Shown in pieces: positions 63,428 through 64,000 of a stretch of DNA of 64,000 nucleotides. Each line of letters begins with the position of its first letter. Positions within the stretch are counted from its first letter, which is position 1. The translations under genes were made by a program, and so were the position numbers. This stretch comes from Nocardia brasiliensis ATCC 700358 (GTDB lineage: Bacteria > Actinomycetota > Actinomycetes > Mycobacteriales > Mycobacteriaceae). The notes under the pieces were generated by a model. The model made no database searches. It saw nothing but the letters and a program-made list of their open reading frames with translations, and was not told where the DNA came from. Where the stretch lies: positions 6,696,001-6,760,000 of the forward strand of contig NC_018681.1 in assembly GCF_000250675.2 (NCBI RefSeq), in the 5' to 3' direction.

Positions 63428-64000
63428 ATGGCCTTGCTGACCATCGGCGACCAATTCCCGGCATACAACCTCACCGCCGTCATCGGCGGTGACCTGTCCA
63501 AGGTCGACGCTCAGCAGCCTGACGATTACTTCACCACCATCACCAGCGACGATCACGCGGGCAAGTGGCGCATCGTGTTCTTCTGGCCGAAGGACTTCAC
63601 CTTCGTGTGCCCGACCGAGATCGCCGCGTTCGGCAAGCTCAACGAGGAATTCGCAGACCGCGACGCGCAGGTGCTCGGCGCCTCCGTGGACAACGAGTTC
63701 GTGCACTTCCAGTGGCGGGCCCAGCACGAGGATCTGAAGACCCTGCCGTTCCCGATCCTGTCGGACCTCAAGCGCGAATTGGCCACCGCCACCGGCGTTC
63801 TCAACGCCGACGGCGTCGCGGACCGGGCCACCTTCATCGTCGACCCGAACAACGAGGTCCAGTTCGTCTCGGTGACCGCGGGTTCGGTCGGCCGCAACGT
63901 CGACGAGGTGCTGCGGGTGCTCGACGCGCTGCAGTCCGACGAGCTGTGCGCCTGCAACTGGAAGAAGGGCGATCCGACCATCAACGCGGGCGAACTGCTC
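63428..64000 (+). CDS. ahpC: Alkyl hydroperoxide reductase, peroxiredoxin subunit (3' end beyond window)
   Basis: 191 residues are visible, the gene running off the right edge near its end. Peroxidatic Cys is in FTFVCPTEIAAFGKLNEEFA; the C-terminal Cys pair is in ELCACNWKKGD, as in mycobacterial AhpC with three cysteines. It reduces peroxides, using AhpD or thioredoxin. ATG 63428 follows AGGAGATTAGGC. Divergent from oxyR. Confidence 0.95.
   Translation, partial: MALLTIGDQFPAYNLTAVIGGDLSKVDAQQPDDYFTTITSDDHAGKWRIVFFWPKDFTFVCPTEIAAFGKLNEEFADRDAQVLGASVDNEFVHFQWRAQHEDLKTLPFPILSDLKRELATATGVLNADGVADRATFIVDPNNEVQFVSVTAGSVGRNVDEVLRVLDALQSDELCACNWKKGDPTINAGELL

Overview
The window is GC-rich actinobacterial chromosome, most probably Nocardia or a close mycolic-acid relative (Mycobacteriales). 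This rests on gene content and order. A mycobacterial-type housekeeping block is recognisable: APC permease, two TrkA-type K+ proteins, DUF3159, OB-fold protein, alpha/beta hydrolase, DUF3710, dut, DUF3093, DUF4193, cei, suhB, ppgK, sigA, then further on BrkB/YihY, DUF3099, sigB, ideR, PAC2 protein and DUF3516 helicase. Compared with M. tuberculosis the block is opened by accessory insertions, and ideR is followed by galE as in corynebacteria. No rRNA, tRNA, CRISPR, transposase or prophage gene was found.

Layout. 1-13.3 kb: conserved potassium, nucleotide, envelope and primary-sigma block, with a SigD/ShbA-like sigma factor inserted after the Trk genes. 13.3-24.6 kb: accessory genes (LysR/cupin/BTAD regulators, lipoprotein, Tat-exported hydrolase, a Fic toxin-antitoxin module whose toxin has an in-frame stop, a rhomboid-like protein, a KhtTU-like K+/H+ antiporter and a two-component system). 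24.6-31.1 kb: TetR facing a SNF2 helicase plus a frameshifted SWIM-finger partner, a methyltransferase/AraC pair and an SDR/TetR pair with large inverted operators. 31.6-43.7 kb: SF2 helicase, BrkB, DUF3039, DUF3099, MFS, VOC protein, methyltransferase, sigB and a TetR-linked TIM-barrel hydrolase. 43.7-49.5 kb: overlapping acuC-type deacetylase and GNAT/acyl-CoA ligase genes (a reversible acylation pair), then ideR and galE. 49.7-56.2 kb: DUF4192 protein with a repeat-rich N-terminal extension, lipoprotein, PAC2 protein, DUF3516 helicase. 56.4-58.7 kb: a polyamine operon (ornithine decarboxylase, then a SpeD-SpeE fusion). 58.8-62.4 kb: TetR-controlled SDR/tautomerase operon, a DUF559 nuclease-like gene and a gamma-glutamylcyclotransferase. 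62.4-64 kb: divergent oxyR and ahpC, the latter cut by the window edge.

The most unusual feature is non-coding. Two families of dispersed hairpin elements, four copies each, sit mostly at gene ends. One (called A here) is about 60-80 bp with a conserved loop; the other (called B here) is about 65-80 bp with nested arms. Two A copies in the same orientation bracket the DUF559 gene, and the second copy supplies the C-termini of two convergent genes. Several tandem repeats (19 bp, about 47 bp, 84 bp, 90 bp and a C-rich array) fill the other large gaps.

All functions are read from motifs and remembered family features. No database search was possible, and starts chosen inside longer frames are judgements that I mark.
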